In this document: positions 46,040 through 55,754 of the stretch, piece after piece
How positions within the stretch are numbered: position 1 is the first letter of the stretch
Layout of the letters: every line of letters begins with the position of its first letter
Assembly (NCBI RefSeq): GCF_040729435.1
Contig: NZ_CP160398.1
Coordinates: 1 to 64,000, forward strand
Direction of reading: 5' to 3'
DNA: 64,000 bases
From: Pseudomonas sp. HOU2
GTDB taxonomy: Bacteria > Pseudomonadota > Gammaproteobacteria > Pseudomonadales > Pseudomonadaceae
The notes under the pieces: model-generated
The model's database searches: none
Told to the model about the DNA's origin: nothing
What the model saw: the letters and a program-made list of their open reading frames with translations, nothing else
Made by a program: the position numbers and the translations under genes

Positions 46040-47542
46040 TCAGAGCCAGTAGCTGACGGCGTACCAGCCCAGTAACCCCATCACTACGGTGTACGGCAAC
46101 GCCATCCACACCATCCGCCCGTACGACAGGCGCACCAGCGGCGCAATCGCCGAGGTCAGCAGGAACAGGAACGCCGCCTGACCATTCGGGGTCGCCACGC
46201 TTGGCAGATTGGTACCGGTGTTGATCGCGATCGCCAGGGTCTCGAAGTGCTCGCGACTCATGTGCCCGGACAGGAAGGCCTGTTTCACTTCGGTGATGTA
46301 GATCGTGGCGACGAACACGTTGTCGCTGATCGCCGAGAGCAGCCCGTTGGCGATGAACAGCATGCCCGGCTGTTGCTCCGCCGGCAGCGCCAGCACCCAC
46401 TGGATCAGTGGGGCGAACAGTTGTTGATCGTGAATCACCGCGACCACGGCAAAAAACACCACCAGCAATGCAGTGAACGGCATGGCGTCCTTGAACGCGC
46501 TGCCGAGGCGATGCTCGTCGGTGATGCCGGTAAACGCGGTGATCAACACGATCACCATCAGGCCGATCAAGCCGACTTCAGCAACGTGAAACGCCAGGCA
46601 GCCAATCAGAATCAACGCGGCAGTGCCTTGCACCAGCAGGGCGGCACGCTGACGCGGAGTGCGTTCGGCGTTGTCTTCGGCGGCGTAATTGGCCAGTACG
46701 GCGCGGACGTTGTCCGGCAGCAGGGTGCCGTAGCCAAACCAGCGCAGTTTTTCCAGCAGCAGACAGGTCACCAGGCCGGCCACCAGTACCGGCAGCGAAA
46801 CCGGCGCGACTTTCTGGAAGAATTCTGCGAAGTGCCAGCCCATTTCATGACCGATCAGCAAATTCTGCGGCTCGCCCACCAGGGTGCAGACCCCGCCGAG
46901 GGCAGTACCGACCGCGCCGTGCATCAGCAGGCTGCGCAGGAATGCGCGGAATTGCTCCAGATCTTCATGGTGCAGGGCCGGCAGATGGCGGTCGTCGCTG
47001 AATTCGCTGTCCTGACGCGGATCGTTGCCCGAGGCCACACGGTGGTAGACCGAGTAGAAGCCGACCGCCGCGCTGATGATTACTGCGGTGACGGTCAAGG
47101 CATCGAGAAACGCCGACAGAAAGGCCGAGAGGAAGCAGAACATCAGCGCCAGCAGCGCCTTGGAGCGCACGCCCAGCAGCAACCGTGAGAACAAAAACAG
47201 CAGCAGGTCCTTCATGAAGTAGATGCCAGCGACCATGAACATCAGCAGCAGGATCACCGGGAAGTTGTGCAGCAACTCATCGTACAGTGCCTGCGGGGTG
47301 GTCATCTTCAGCAGCAGGGCTTCAATCAGCAACAAGCCACCGGGCATCAACGGATAGCACTTGAGGGCCATGGCCAGGGTGAAAATGAACTCGATCACCA
47401 ACAACCAGCCGGCGGCGACCGGGCCGACAGTGAACAGCACCACGGCGTTGAGGATCAGGAACCCGACGATGCACGCCTTGTACCAGCGGGGCGAATGCCC
47501 GAGGAAGTTATGCGCGAACGCCTGGGCCAGTGAACCGGACAT
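46040..47542 (-). CDS. nhaB: NhaB, Na+/H+ antiporter
   Basis: 500 residues, about 11-12 transmembrane segments. It exports Na+ (or Li+) in exchange for H+. The N-terminus [20 protein letters not shown] matches NhaB. Further conserved text includes [18 protein letters not shown] [20 protein letters not shown] and [26 protein letters not shown] precedes the ATG. Apparently monocistronic, its end abuts a REPIN. Confidence 0.95.
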   Translation of the reverse strand: MSGSLAQAFAHNFLGHSPRWYKACIVGFLILNAVVLFTVGPVAAGWLLVIEFIFTLAMALKCYPLMPGGLLLIEALLLKMTTPQALYDELLHNFPVILLLMFMVAGIYFMKDLLLFLFSRLLLGVRSKALLALMFCFLSAFLSAFLDALTVTAVIISAAVGFYSVYHRVASGNDPRQDSEFSDDRHLPALHHEDLEQFRAFLRSLLMHGAVGTALGGVCTLVGEPQNLLIGHEMGWHFAEFFQKVAPVSLPVLVAGLVTCLLLEKLRWFGYGTLLPDNVRAVLANYAAEDNAERTPRQRAALLVQGTAALILIGCLAFHVAEVGLIGLMVIVLITAFTGITDEHRLGSAFKDAMPFTALLVVFFAVVAVIHDQQLFAPLIQWVLALPAEQQPGMLFIANGLLSAISDNVFVATIYITEVKQAFLSGHMSREHFETLAIAINTGTNLPSVATPNGQAAFLFLLTSAIAPLVRLSYGRMVWMALPYTVVMGLLGWYAVSYWL

Positions 47543-47611
47543 CGGTTGCTCCTTGTATTAAGAAGCGCGCAAGTTGCCGCAAGTGCCTGGCAAGTTCAAG
47601 TCTGGGGGGAA

Positions 47612-48901
47612 TTATTGATTCAGATAGCGCGCGACCATGGCGCGGTAGTTGCCGTCCAGTGAATAGCCGCCGACCAATATGTGTCCGTCCGCCTGCACCG
47701 CGAGGGAATTGGCGGTGTCGAGGCTGCGTCCCAGCCGCGTGCGCAGCCAGCCGTGGCCGTTGCCAAACTCGTGGTCAAGTTGGCCATCAGGCAAATAGCG
47801 CGCGACGATGAAATCCGCCTCGATTCCGCCAATGGTCGCGCCCACCGCGATGATGCGGCCATCGGCCATGCACTGGGCGGCGCTCCACTGGCAACCACTG
47901 GGGCCGATTTCCAGCAGGTGCGGATGACCGGCGTTATTGCGCAACTCCGGTCGGCCGTTGTTGTGCAGGCTCAGTGCCAGACAGCGGATCGGATCGCGGC
48001 TGCTGCCAAAGCAGTGCAGATGCTCCTGCGACTCGATGACCTGACTGACCATGGCGCTTTGGCCGTGGGCCTTGAAGGCGAGGAAACCATCCACCGCGAA
48101 GCGCTCATCCAGACGCCCGTCCGGCAGATAGCGCGCCACCAGCCCCTCTTGGGGGAAGTCGATGGAGCCGGCGACGAGGATCCGCCCGTCCTGCTGCAGT
48201 GCAAGGCTGCTGAGCCAGGTGTTGAGCAGCAAATGACGAATCATCACGAAGCCGCGGCCATTGAAGCTCGGATCAAGCGCACCGTCCGGCATCAGGCGAA
48301 TCAGCATGCCGGCATGGTCGGCGAGTTCGAAATGATGATTGGCGATCAGCAGAATGTGCCCGTCGTCCTGCACGGCAATGTCGCAGGCTTCGGCGCCAGG
48401 CACGCCGGGCGGCAGCCAGGCATCGCGGGAGCCGATGGACAGGTCGCCGGGCAAGCGCACCACTTTGCACCCATTTTCACCAAAGCCGGGGTCGGGGATT
48501 CCGTCAGCGCTGAACAGCGCCAGGGCGGGCAGGGTGCGGTGGGCGGTTTGATAATGCAGACCGGCCAGCAGGATTCGCCCATCGGGCAACACCTGAACCT
48601 TGCCAGCGGTGGCTTCGAAGCCAGGTTCGAATTCGCCGATGACGCTGCCTTGCTGGCCGAACGCGAGGTCGGCCGAACCGTCAGCGAGTATTCGCGCCAG
48701 ACCAAACCGGCTGCCTCGGGCAGTACCGATCTTGGCCGCGACCAGCACGCGCCCCTCTCGATCGAGCGCAACACCCTGGGTCATGCTGGAAACACTGCCA
48801 GCGAAATAGACCTGAGCAACGCCAGTCTTGGCGAATTGTCTGTCCAGTTGTCCGCAGCGATTGAGTAGTGCCGGTCGCGCAAAGGCGTTCTCGGAGGACA
48901 T
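47612..48901 (-). CDS. Delta-60-repeat protein
   Basis: 429 residues made of about 6-7 repeats of roughly 55-60 residues, each with variants of D-L-F-GNG ... ALQ-DGRILVAGS ... VARYLPDGRLD-F (for example IDFPQEGLVARYLPDGRLDE, ISAVQVLPDGRILLAG-type). This is the delta-60 repeat, likely folding as a beta-propeller. No signal peptide visible from MSSENAFARP (AAGGAG 8 bases before ATG 48899-48901); an extension to 48964 lacks a ribosome site. A surface or binding role is possible; no function is known. Confidence 0.8.
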   Translation of the reverse strand: MSSENAFARPALLNRCGQLDRQFAKTGVAQVYFAGSVSSMTQGVALDREGRVLVAAKIGTARGSRFGLARILADGSADLAFGQQGSVIGEFEPGFEATAGKVQVLPDGRILLAGLHYQTAHRTLPALALFSADGIPDPGFGENGCKVVRLPGDLSIGSRDAWLPPGVPGAEACDIAVQDDGHILLIANHHFELADHAGMLIRLMPDGALDPSFNGRGFVMIRHLLLNTWLSSLALQQDGRILVAGSIDFPQEGLVARYLPDGRLDERFAVDGFLAFKAHGQSAMVSQVIESQEHLHCFGSSRDPIRCLALSLHNNGRPELRNNAGHPHLLEIGPSGCQWSAAQCMADGRIIAVGATIGGIEADFIVARYLPDGQLDHEFGNGHGWLRTRLGRSLDTANSLAVQADGHILVGGYSLDGNYRAMVARYLNQ

Positions 48902-49145
48902 GCATGCTTCTCCTTGCAAGTTGACCAGGCCCGAATCGGGCGGGTAACTGCATGAGCGGAACATTCAATCCCTGAATACACGCAAGTTCAACTGACAGAA
49001 CTAACAGGTGGAGGGTCGCACTGTGCCATAACAGTGTCTTTTTGAACCAAATGAAAGCATGCCAAGCAGTGGCGCCTGATGCTTTAAGGAAAGTTGTACA
49101 AAAGTACTGGAGACGAACTACCGCAGGTAACTAAAAGAACAGAAG

Positions 49146-49169
49146 GCGGATGACCTGAGCGGCATCCGC
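49146..49169 (-). terminator. Hairpin after the gene at 49182
   Basis: GCGGATG/CATCCGC with a 10-base loop followed on the minus strand by CTTCTGTTCTTTT. Confidence 0.65.
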
Positions 49170-49181
49170 ATGATCCTCTGA

Positions 49182-49448
49182 TCAGTGTGGCATCGACCAC
49201 GATTGCAGCAGGTAACCTTCTTTGCTCAATTCGGCGCGGGCCTGTTGCAACAGCAGTTCCAGTTGCGCCGGATCGGAGTAGGCGCTGCTCGGGATCTGCT
49301 GGCGACCAATGTGCGAGTTGGTGCGATCGATGACGGTCAGGTTCAGTTCGCCGTTGCCGTCTTGTGGGGCCCAGGCCACGCACTGAAAGGGTTTGAACGC
49401 GTGGTTGGCAATCAAAAGAGCTTCGTTGATACGGAGCGGGGCGGTCAT
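49182..49448 (-). CDS. Small conserved hypothetical protein
   Basis: 88 residues: MTAPLRINEALLIANHAFKP, then VIDRTNSHIGRQQIPSSAYS and an Arg/Glu-rich helix (ELLLQQARAELSKEGYLLQS). Soluble, no known motif. The ATG at 49446-49448 has GAGAGAAG upstream; an in-frame ATG 30 bases earlier is weaker. It is transcribed away from the sigma-54 activator that begins 350 bases away. Confidence 0.7.
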   Translation of the reverse strand: MTAPLRINEALLIANHAFKPFQCVAWAPQDGNGELNLTVIDRTNSHIGRQQIPSSAYSDPAQLELLLQQARAELSKEGYLLQSWSMPH

Positions 49449-49794
49449 TGGGGTCTTCTCTCTGTCGTGCCCAATCAAGTGATGTGCCGTCGGTTGGGCT
49501 TACCGTTCGGCTGGTTACTTGTACTGATGCACGCAACCCCGTGGCAGGTCACACACGAAACAAAGAAATTTCAACTTAATTGCTCAGGCTCAACATTCCG
49601 AACGTTTTTGAAAGCCTGGTGAAAGATAGCAACTCGATAGCTGACTAATAAATTCGCTTCTTATAACTCGTTAGCTTGTACACCTATAAGCAATCGATAC
49701 AAGGCCCTGTCAATTTCTTGCTAATGTTACAGTCGGGTCTGCCAAATGACTGTTTTTACAATAATTTCCTTAAATTTGGCGCCAAGGAACAGTC
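49449..49794. other. A/T-rich intergenic region before the sigma-54 activator
   Basis: About 345 bases between divergent genes, visibly richer in A and T than surrounding DNA. An inverted repeat TGACTGTT ... AACAGTCA (49747-49795) ends on the A of the activator's ATG; its halves share CTGTT/AACAG with the fap upstream palindromes. No clean promoter was recognised. Confidence 0.5.
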
Positions 49795-51120
49795 ATGATC
49801 GAAGCGCCAGCGTTACGACGTTTATTGGTAGTCGACCCCTGTGACGACTGCCATCGCCTGTTACCCGGATTGCGCACGGTAGGTTGGGATGTCGACAGCT
49901 GTACCCTGGAAAATGCCGCCGATCGGACATGCGATGTCGGGCTGCTGCGACTGCAACCTTTTCACCTTGAACGTCCCGAAGCGGTCAAGGAACTGATCAG
50001 TCGCAGCGGCACCGAGTGGATCGCCGTGTTGAACCAGGAAGTCCTGCGGTTGCAGAACGTCGGTGACTTCGTCTGCGAATGGTTTTTCGATTTTCACACC
50101 TTGCCATTCGATGTCTCACGGGTCCAGGTGACCCTGGGGCGCGCATTCGGCATGGCGCGTCTGCGCGGGCAAGGCACGATTCACGTCGATCAGCCGGAAC
50201 ATGAACTGCTCGGCGACAGCAAGCCGATCCGCGAGCTGCGCAAGTTATTGAGCAAACTGGCGCCGACCGAATCCCCGGTGCTGATCCGCGGTGAAAGTGG
50301 CACCGGTAAAGAACTGGTGGCGCGCACGCTGCACCGCCAGTCCCAGCGCCACAGCAAGCCGTTTGTGGCGATCAATTGCGGGGCGATTCCCGAACACTTG
50401 ATTCAGTCCGAACTGTTCGGCCACGAAAAAGGCGCCTTTACCGGTGCGCATCAGCGCAAGGTCGGGCGCATCGAGGCCGCCAATGGCGGCACGCTGTTTC
50501 TCGATGAAATCGGCGATCTGCCGCTGGAATTGCAGGCCAATCTGCTGCGCTTTCTGCAGGAAAAACACATCGAACGCGTCGGTGGCAGTCAGCCGATTCC
50601 GGTTGATGTTCGCGTGCTGGCGGCCACCCACGTCGACCTCGAAGCCGCCATCGAGAAAAAGCGTTTTCGCGAAGACCTGTATTACCGCCTCAATGTGCTG
50701 CAGGTGGTGACCGCGCCATTGCGCGAGCGCCATGGTGATCTGTCGATGCTGGCCAACCATTTCTCGCACTTCTACAGCCACGAAACCGGCCGCCGTCCGC
50801 GCAGCTTCAGTGAGGATGCGTTGATCGCCATGGGCAAGCACGACTGGCCGGGCAATGTGCGCGAGCTGGCCAACCGCGTGCGACGGGGTCTGGTTCTGGC
50901 CGAAGGTCGACAGATCGAAGCCCGCGATCTGGGATTGCTCAGCCAGCACACGGTTTCTACGCCGATGGGTACGCTGGAAGACTACAAGACCCGCGCCGAA
51001 CGCCAGGCGCTGTGCGATGTGTTGAACCGCCACAGCGACAACCTCAGTGTGGCGGCGAAGGTGCTGGGAGTGTCGCGGCCGACGTTTTATCGGCTGCTGC
51101 ACAAACATCAGATTCGCTAG
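49795..51120 (+). CDS. Sigma-54-dependent activator with atypical receiver domain, beside fap
   Basis: 441 residues. N-terminal 1-125 looks like a degenerate receiver domain (LLVVDPCDDCHRLLPGL) without the usual phospho-Asp environment. AAA+ domain: Walker A GESGTGKE (166-173), GAFTGA (213-218), Walker B GGTLFLDEIG (231-240). C-terminal Fis-type helix-turn-helix: SVAAKVLGVSRPTFYRLL. This layout resembles FleQ/VpsR-type activators. It is convergent with the fap operon, whose promoter region has sigma-54 boxes and palindromes, so it is the best local candidate to drive fap; this is an inference. Confidence 0.88.
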   Translation: MIEAPALRRLLVVDPCDDCHRLLPGLRTVGWDVDSCTLENAADRTCDVGLLRLQPFHLERPEAVKELISRSGTEWIAVLNQEVLRLQNVGDFVCEWFFDFHTLPFDVSRVQVTLGRAFGMARLRGQGTIHVDQPEHELLGDSKPIRELRKLLSKLAPTESPVLIRGESGTGKELVARTLHRQSQRHSKPFVAINCGAIPEHLIQSELFGHEKGAFTGAHQRKVGRIEAANGGTLFLDEIGDLPLELQANLLRFLQEKHIERVGGSQPIPVDVRVLAATHVDLEAAIEKKRFREDLYYRLNVLQVVTAPLRERHGDLSMLANHFSHFYSHETGRRPRSFSEDALIAMGKHDWPGNVRELANRVRRGLVLAEGRQIEARDLGLLSQHTVSTPMGTLEDYKTRAERQALCDVLNRHSDNLSVAAKVLGVSRPTFYRLLHKHQIR

Positions 51121-51132
51121 AGACCAAAGCTC

Positions 51133-51202
51133 AAAAGATCGCAGCCTGCGGCAGCTCCTACATTTGTAACCCTGTAGGAGCTGCCGCAGGCTGCGATCTT
51201 TT
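51133..51202. repeat. REPIN-like inverted repeat, family A
   Basis: Complementary 30-base arms 51133-51162 and 51173-51202 containing GTAGGAGCTGCCGCAGGCTG, separated by 10 bases. Between the convergent sigma-54 activator and fapF. Confidence 0.92.
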
Positions 51203-51205
51203 TCT

Positions 51206-52528
51206 TTAGAAGTAGTACGGGAATTTCAGGCTGAAGGAAAAGTCGGGGGCATCCGGGGTCATGCCGATCGACAGGTTGGGCACGATAGTCAGGTTGTCCG
51301 TGGCAGCAATGGTCATGCCGACGTTGAAGTAACCTGCGTTGGCGTCACTGGACACCACAGATTGCCAATCCCCGCCATCGGGTTTGAGTTTGCTCCTGCG
51401 TTGCACCAGATCAGACATCGAAAACGACATACTCATCTTTTCGTTCAGTGCAAATGCAATACCGGCGCCGATCTGGAAGCTGTCGCCAATACTGACCTTG
51501 CCCGGGGTTTTCTGGTTGACGGTCGAACTGATGTCGTCGAACGACTCTTCCAGGTTGTAGGTGTAGGACAAGCTGCCGAACAGCACAGCCGGGTCGAAGG
51601 TCTTGACCAGCGAGACGCCGGGGGTGATCGACCAGACGCCGTTGCCGGTTGGCAGCGTGTCAGGCACGAACAGGTTGGAGTTGGCGTCGGTCTGGCGCAG
51701 TTTGATACCGAACGGATCCTTGCCGGTGGGTGCCTTGACCCGCAGGGTGACCACCGCGTCCGGCGTGTTGACCGACTCGTCGAGGAATTTGTAGGCGATG
51801 CCGAAGTTGACGTCGCCGATGGTCGGGTCGCGCGAAACATCCTGTTCCGTCGTGACGTTCGATGCACCACCGTTGCCGCCGCCGGACTGATAGGTCGATT
51901 CGCGGTAAACCACCGGCACGTTCACGTCGAACTGCCAGCGATTGTCGAAGTTGTAGCGCCCGGTCAGGTCCAGCGTCCAGGTGTCGGCCTTGATCCGGTC
52001 GAGGTTGATGTTGCCCAGAAAGATCGAGTCCAGCGCGAGGAAACCGTTGAGGATCAGCTGTCGGGTGTCGTAACGCGAGTAGGTCACACCGGTTTCAAAG
52101 CTGAATTTACCGCCGCCGAAGAAGCCGCTGGCCTCGTCGTAGAGGTTGGACACACTCTGCGCCGGTTGCGAATCATCGGCCAGCGATTGGCCGTAGGACG
52201 CGCCGCTGCCCCCGGCTGCGCCCCCCGACGCTGCGGCTGCCCCGACACCAGGAGCCCCGGTGCTGGTTGCGACTTTTGGATTGCCTTTCATGTCAGACGG
52301 CGACTTGGCCAGGCGTTTGGGTTGCGGGGCTGCCGGTTGATCTTCGACCTGACGGACCCGTTGTTCGAGCACCGCCAGGGCCTTTTGTTGTACTTCGTAG
52401 CGTTGCTTCAGCTCCAGAAGCTCCTGTTTCAGGGCTTCTACGTCGGCGTCCGGTGCCGCTTGCAGCATGGCTGCGGGTAGAAGAGTGCTCAAACATACAG
52501 CGGCACGCAGTGATACTGATCGATACAT
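51206..52528 (-). CDS. fapF: FapF, outer-membrane amyloid export channel
   Basis: 440 residues. A signal peptide of about 24 residues is followed by a coiled-coil segment ([20 protein letters not shown]), a Gly/Ala/Ser-rich linker (about 95-120), then a beta-barrel with amphipathic strands and C-terminal Phe (FSLKFPYYF). It transports FapB/C across the outer membrane. Last gene of fapABCDEF. The order and the coiled-coil/linker/barrel pattern make the assignment strong. Confidence 0.93.
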   Translation of the reverse strand: MYRSVSLRAAVCLSTLLPAAMLQAAPDADVEALKQELLELKQRYEVQQKALAVLEQRVRQVEDQPAAPQPKRLAKSPSDMKGNPKVATSTGAPGVGAAAASGGAAGGSGASYGQSLADDSQPAQSVSNLYDEASGFFGGGKFSFETGVTYSRYDTRQLILNGFLALDSIFLGNINLDRIKADTWTLDLTGRYNFDNRWQFDVNVPVVYRESTYQSGGGNGGASNVTTEQDVSRDPTIGDVNFGIAYKFLDESVNTPDAVVTLRVKAPTGKDPFGIKLRQTDANSNLFVPDTLPTGNGVWSITPGVSLVKTFDPAVLFGSLSYTYNLEESFDDISSTVNQKTPGKVSIGDSFQIGAGIAFALNEKMSMSFSMSDLVQRRSKLKPDGGDWQSVVSSDANAGYFNVGMTIAATDNLTIVPNLSIGMTPDAPDFSFSLKFPYYF

Positions 52529-52573
52529 GAATAAGCCGTCCCTTTAAGCCCAATGATCGAGACTCAGCGTAGT

Positions 52574-53320
52574 TCAATATCCGATATTGCGTAGTGCCCT
52601 GAGTTGAGTCAGGTTGCAGTCCAGTGCGCCGGGGCTGATACCGTTATTGTTAAGCACAACATTGAGTTGGGTCATGTTGTTGACCACGTTGGCGCTGCCC
52701 AGCAGGCGAGTGTTCTGCAGCAGGCCACCCTGGGCCACTTGTTGCAGGGCAGTGCCCTGATTGCCCGAGGCCTGAATCGCCATTTGCACGCCACTGTTGC
52801 TGGCCGAAACGGCGACGCTGCCGGCGGCATTGCTGGCCCCGATGGTCTGCCCGGCCATCAGCGCCTGGCCTTGTGCGGGGGCCAGCGGAGGAGGGGTGTT
52901 GGCTTCTTTTACGTTGATCGCCACATTGTTGTTGGCGGTGTTGCCGTCGCCAGCGGCGCGTACGCTTTGGGTCACGCCTTGGCTGCTGTTGAGCGCCGCG
53001 CCACCAATGACATTGCCAGTGCCCGGAGTCGGGGTGCTGCCGTTGCCCTGTTCCTTGATGGTCGAGACATAGAATTCCGGTTTGATCGTGGCGGCCTGGA
53101 TTTGCATCGACGTCGCAGCGCCGATCAGATCACCGCTGGCGTTGCGCCAGGTACTGCTCATGACAATGCCGAAGCTGATGATCCGCCCCGGCATGACGTA
53201 ACGACCACGAAGCTGGGACAGCTCCTGATCCTGAACTTCGATGGGTTTGAATCCTGCATTGGCATAGCCTGACACGCTCGCTGCCAGGCAGGCGGCGGCC
53301 AGCCAGTATGAGGTTTTCAT
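52574..53320 (-). CDS. fapE: FapE, minor functional-amyloid component
   Basis: 248 residues. Signal peptide to SGYANA, then an Asn/Gln/Ala-rich secreted protein (NNVAINVKEAN, VNNMTQLNVVLNNNG). In Pseudomonas FapE is a minor fibril protein in the fap operon. Start at MKTSYWLAAA because GGGAG precedes; an ATG 18 bases upstream is less likely. The C-terminus ends ALRNIGY with no CxxC pair. Confidence 0.92.
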   Translation of the reverse strand: MKTSYWLAAACLAASVSGYANAGFKPIEVQDQELSQLRGRYVMPGRIISFGIVMSSTWRNASGDLIGAATSMQIQAATIKPEFYVSTIKEQGNGSTPTPGTGNVIGGAALNSSQGVTQSVRAAGDGNTANNNVAINVKEANTPPPLAPAQGQALMAGQTIGASNAAGSVAVSASNSGVQMAIQASGNQGTALQQVAQGGLLQNTRLLGSANVVNNMTQLNVVLNNNGISPGALDCNLTQLRALRNIGY

Positions 53321-53364
53321 CTGCTGCTCCCGGGACATCCAGTCCCATTCTTTATAATCGGCGA

Positions 53365-54045
53365 TTAAAAGAAGTCGCTCTGTATGAACCCGAAGTCCAT
53401 CAATTCAGCATCTCTGACAGGGTTGAAGTTATCCAGCTTGTTCTTCGCGGTCAGCGGGGTCGGTGGCATGCGCAATGCATTGGTTTTGTCATAACCGGGG
53501 CCGACGATGGCGAAGACGATGCCGTTCCAACCTTTGACAAAGTCATCATGGGCGTAGCGTTTGTGACCTAAGACGGGATCTCCGATATAAACCCAATCCT
53601 TGTCCGAACGCTGCAGCACCACGAAATGCTTGTAGCCGCGAATTTCCATCAGTACCACCACCGGGATTGTTACGTCGTCGAGTTTTTCCGGTGGAATCTT
53701 GTAGCCCCTGGCGCGCATGCCGATGCTTTCTATATAGCGTTTCATGTCCAGCATGGAAAAACCTTGCGTACGCACAAGGTCCTGGTCAGCGTTGACCAGC
53801 ATGCCTTTGATGATGTGCTCTTCATCGACGTCGAGCCAATAAGCCTGGCGCAATACCGTGGCCAGTGCGGCGGCGCCGCAGCTGAAATCGGTTTTCTGTT
53901 CGACGATGTCGGCAAACTTGCGTTCACGGATGCTTTGCACGTTCTTGTAGACGAGTACGCCGCCGGGCAGGGCAGCGACAGGCATCTGGGCAGCCTGGGT
54001 CAGGCCGGACAGGCAAAGCAGGGCGATAAAGGCAGTCTTACGCAT
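53365..54045 (-). CDS. fapD: FapD, C39-family peptidase of the amyloid system
   Basis: 226 residues. A signal peptide (MRKTAFIALLCLSGLTQAAQ) precedes a C39 cysteine peptidase domain: Cys56 in QKTDFSCGAAALA, His140 in RGYKHFVVL, Asp156 in YIGDPVLG. FapD is thought to process or assist export of Fap proteins. Separated from fapC by a hairpin terminator, so its expression relative to fapC should be lower. Confidence 0.93.
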   Translation of the reverse strand: MRKTAFIALLCLSGLTQAAQMPVAALPGGVLVYKNVQSIRERKFADIVEQKTDFSCGAAALATVLRQAYWLDVDEEHIIKGMLVNADQDLVRTQGFSMLDMKRYIESIGMRARGYKIPPEKLDDVTIPVVVLMEIRGYKHFVVLQRSDKDWVYIGDPVLGHKRYAHDDFVKGWNGIVFAIVGPGYDKTNALRMPPTPLTAKNKLDNFNPVRDAELMDFGFIQSDFF

Positions 54046-54072
54046 GATCGATACGCCTTTGCGGACTGAGGA

Positions 54073-54094
54073 AAAGCCCCGTTTCCGGGGCTTT
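54073..54094 (-). terminator. Intra-operon terminator between fapC and fapD
   Basis: AAAGCCCC-GGAAAC-GGGGCTTT, located 14 bases after the fapC stop and 27 bases before the fapD start; on the minus strand it is followed by TCCTCAG, so there is no long U-tract. Confidence 0.7.
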
Positions 54095-54108
54095 CGTTTC
54101 GATCGCGA

Positions 54109-55107
54109 TTACATGCAGGCTTTGCAACCTGCAGCGATGGACAGCGAGTTGCTTTGTTGGTTGCCAACGCCGGAAGCGTTGTTGAAGCCACCGTTACCCG
54201 ACCAGTTGTTGCCTACGTTGGTCATGCTGGCAGTGTTGGTGACAGGGTTTTTCCAGCCGTCTGGGGTCAGCACTTGTTGCGTGGTTACACCAGCAAGACC
54301 GAAGGCACCCACAGCTTCGAAGGTGGCTTTCTGATCTTTGCTGCCGCCATTGCCGCCATGGCCTTTGTCGTCGTTGCCATAACCGCCACCGCCGTGGCTG
54401 TCACCTTTGATGGTAGCTTCGCCCACGGCGCCGAATACGCCGACGGCGGCGACAGTGCCAGTGAGGGTGTCTTTCTTGTAGGTCTGAGTGCCGTTGTTGC
54501 CGACTTGCAGACCGGTAGTGCTTTGGTTGGCAGCAGCAGCGGCTTGCGCTACACGACCACCCGACACAGCGATTGCCAGGTTGTTTTTCTGTTGGTTGAA
54601 GTTGCCGGCAGCGTTGTTCACGCCGATGTTACCCGAGCCACTGTTGCCAACGTTGTTCATGTTGGCGTTGTTGTTGCTGGAGTAGTTGCCAACGGTGTTG
54701 TTGCTGTTGACTTGAGTGGCGCTGGAAGCGGACACCGCAGAGCCGAAGATGAAGCTTTCGTCGGCGGTAGCCAGAGCCGCGGCGTTGTCTTGCTGGTTGC
54801 CGTCACCGGCCACGTTGTTGGCACCGACGTTGCCGTTGGCGCCGTTAAGCGAGCCACTGATGCCGGCGTTGTTCTGGGTGCCCTGGTTGAGGACGGTGTT
54901 ACCGCCGTTGTTTTGCACGTCGAGTACCGCAGCACCGGCACCTGCGCCGATTTGCAGCAGTTCTTCCAGGGTAGGGCCTTTTGGTGGAGGAGGGTTGTGA
55001 CCGTGACCACCATTGTTACCATGATCGTTGCCGCCTGCTTGAGCCGCCATTGCCATTACTGCTGCAAGTGCGAAAACCAGTGGTTTGAGAGCCATTGTAG
55101 TTTTCAT
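54109..55107 (-). CDS. fapC: FapC, major amyloid fibril subunit
   Basis: 332 residues. Signal peptide (MKTTMALKPLVFALAAVMAM, ending in AQA), then three Asn/Gln/Gly-rich repeats with NNAAGNFNQQKNNLAIAV and GNQQDNAAALATADESFIFG patterns, separated by linkers. C-terminal CKACM supplies the conserved CxxC of FapC. Forms the extracellular amyloid of biofilms. GGAG seven bases before the ATG at 55105-55107. Followed by a terminator-like hairpin. Confidence 0.95.
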   Translation of the reverse strand: MKTTMALKPLVFALAAVMAMAAQAGGNDHGNNGGHGHNPPPPKGPTLEELLQIGAGAGAAVLDVQNNGGNTVLNQGTQNNAGISGSLNGANGNVGANNVAGDGNQQDNAAALATADESFIFGSAVSASSATQVNSNNTVGNYSSNNNANMNNVGNSGSGNIGVNNAAGNFNQQKNNLAIAVSGGRVAQAAAAANQSTTGLQVGNNGTQTYKKDTLTGTVAAVGVFGAVGEATIKGDSHGGGGYGNDDKGHGGNGGSKDQKATFEAVGAFGLAGVTTQQVLTPDGWKNPVTNTASMTNVGNNWSGNGGFNNASGVGNQQSNSLSIAAGCKACM

Positions 55108-55180
55108 GGTGTTTCTCCATCGTGCTTATTAGTTGGTTAAGTGTTGGTACTTTCTAATTGCACTGCTTTTGTTGTTTGGG

Positions 55181-55753
55181 TCAGTCAGCGACCCGGATGC
55201 TCAGGGTGTTAGCCATACGGTTCCCCACCCCGGCACTCTGGTTCACCTGAATCACCCCTCGGCTGCCGGTGAAGGCCTGATCACTTGTCGTGACCTGGCG
55301 ACTGCCGGGTGAGGTGCCAGTTGCTCCTGAGCTCGGTAAAAGCGCCACGTTCTGTTGCGACAGGGCGCTGTCGTCAACGCTTTGCGGGGCAGCACTGATG
55401 CTGACGCGCGTCACGTTGGCCATCTGGTTGTTGGCACCGGCGCCCTGGTTCACGCCCAGGATCCCGTTGCCGTTACTGAAAGAGGTGCCGCCAATGGTGG
55501 CGCTGGCGTTCATCGACGGGTTGGCAGGGGTGTCCAGCTTTTGCCTGACGATGGTGGTGGCACTGGCATTGGTGCCAATGGCGATCGCTTTGGTGTTGGT
55601 CTGTTGCATCTGGTCGCCGGCGGCCTGGTTGACGTTGAAGTTGCCGCGGTACTGCACACCGGTATCCTGAATGTCCGCGTTGTTCACGGAACTCGGATCG
55701 GCCATGACGCGGGCACAGCTGAAGAGGGCAAACAGCAGAAGGGAACGATTCAT
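55181..55753 (-). CDS. fapB: FapB, amyloid nucleator
   Basis: 190 residues. Signal peptide to VMA, then repeats resembling FapC (NFNVNQAAGDQMQQTNTKAI, NGILGVNQGAGANNQMANVT, GVIQVNQSAGVGNRMANTLS): three imperfect 30-40-residue repeats with Asn/Gln ladders. By analogy with CsgB it is proposed to seed FapC fibrils. Its start is 1 base after the fapA stop. Confidence 0.94.
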   Translation of the reverse strand: MNRSLLLFALFSCARVMADPSSVNNADIQDTGVQYRGNFNVNQAAGDQMQQTNTKAIAIGTNASATTIVRQKLDTPANPSMNASATIGGTSFSNGNGILGVNQGAGANNQMANVTRVSISAAPQSVDDSALSQQNVALLPSSGATGTSPGSRQVTTSDQAFTGSRGVIQVNQSAGVGNRMANTLSIRVAD

Positions 55754-55754
55754 C

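Noticed and set aside
49747..49795. TGACTGTT...AACAGTCA repeat as an activator-binding site
   Set aside because: Half-sites are 33 bases apart rather than 10 as in the fap palindromes; may be chance.
54154..55140. Plus-strand open frame opposite fapC
   Set aside because: Shadow of the repetitive fapC coding sequence.
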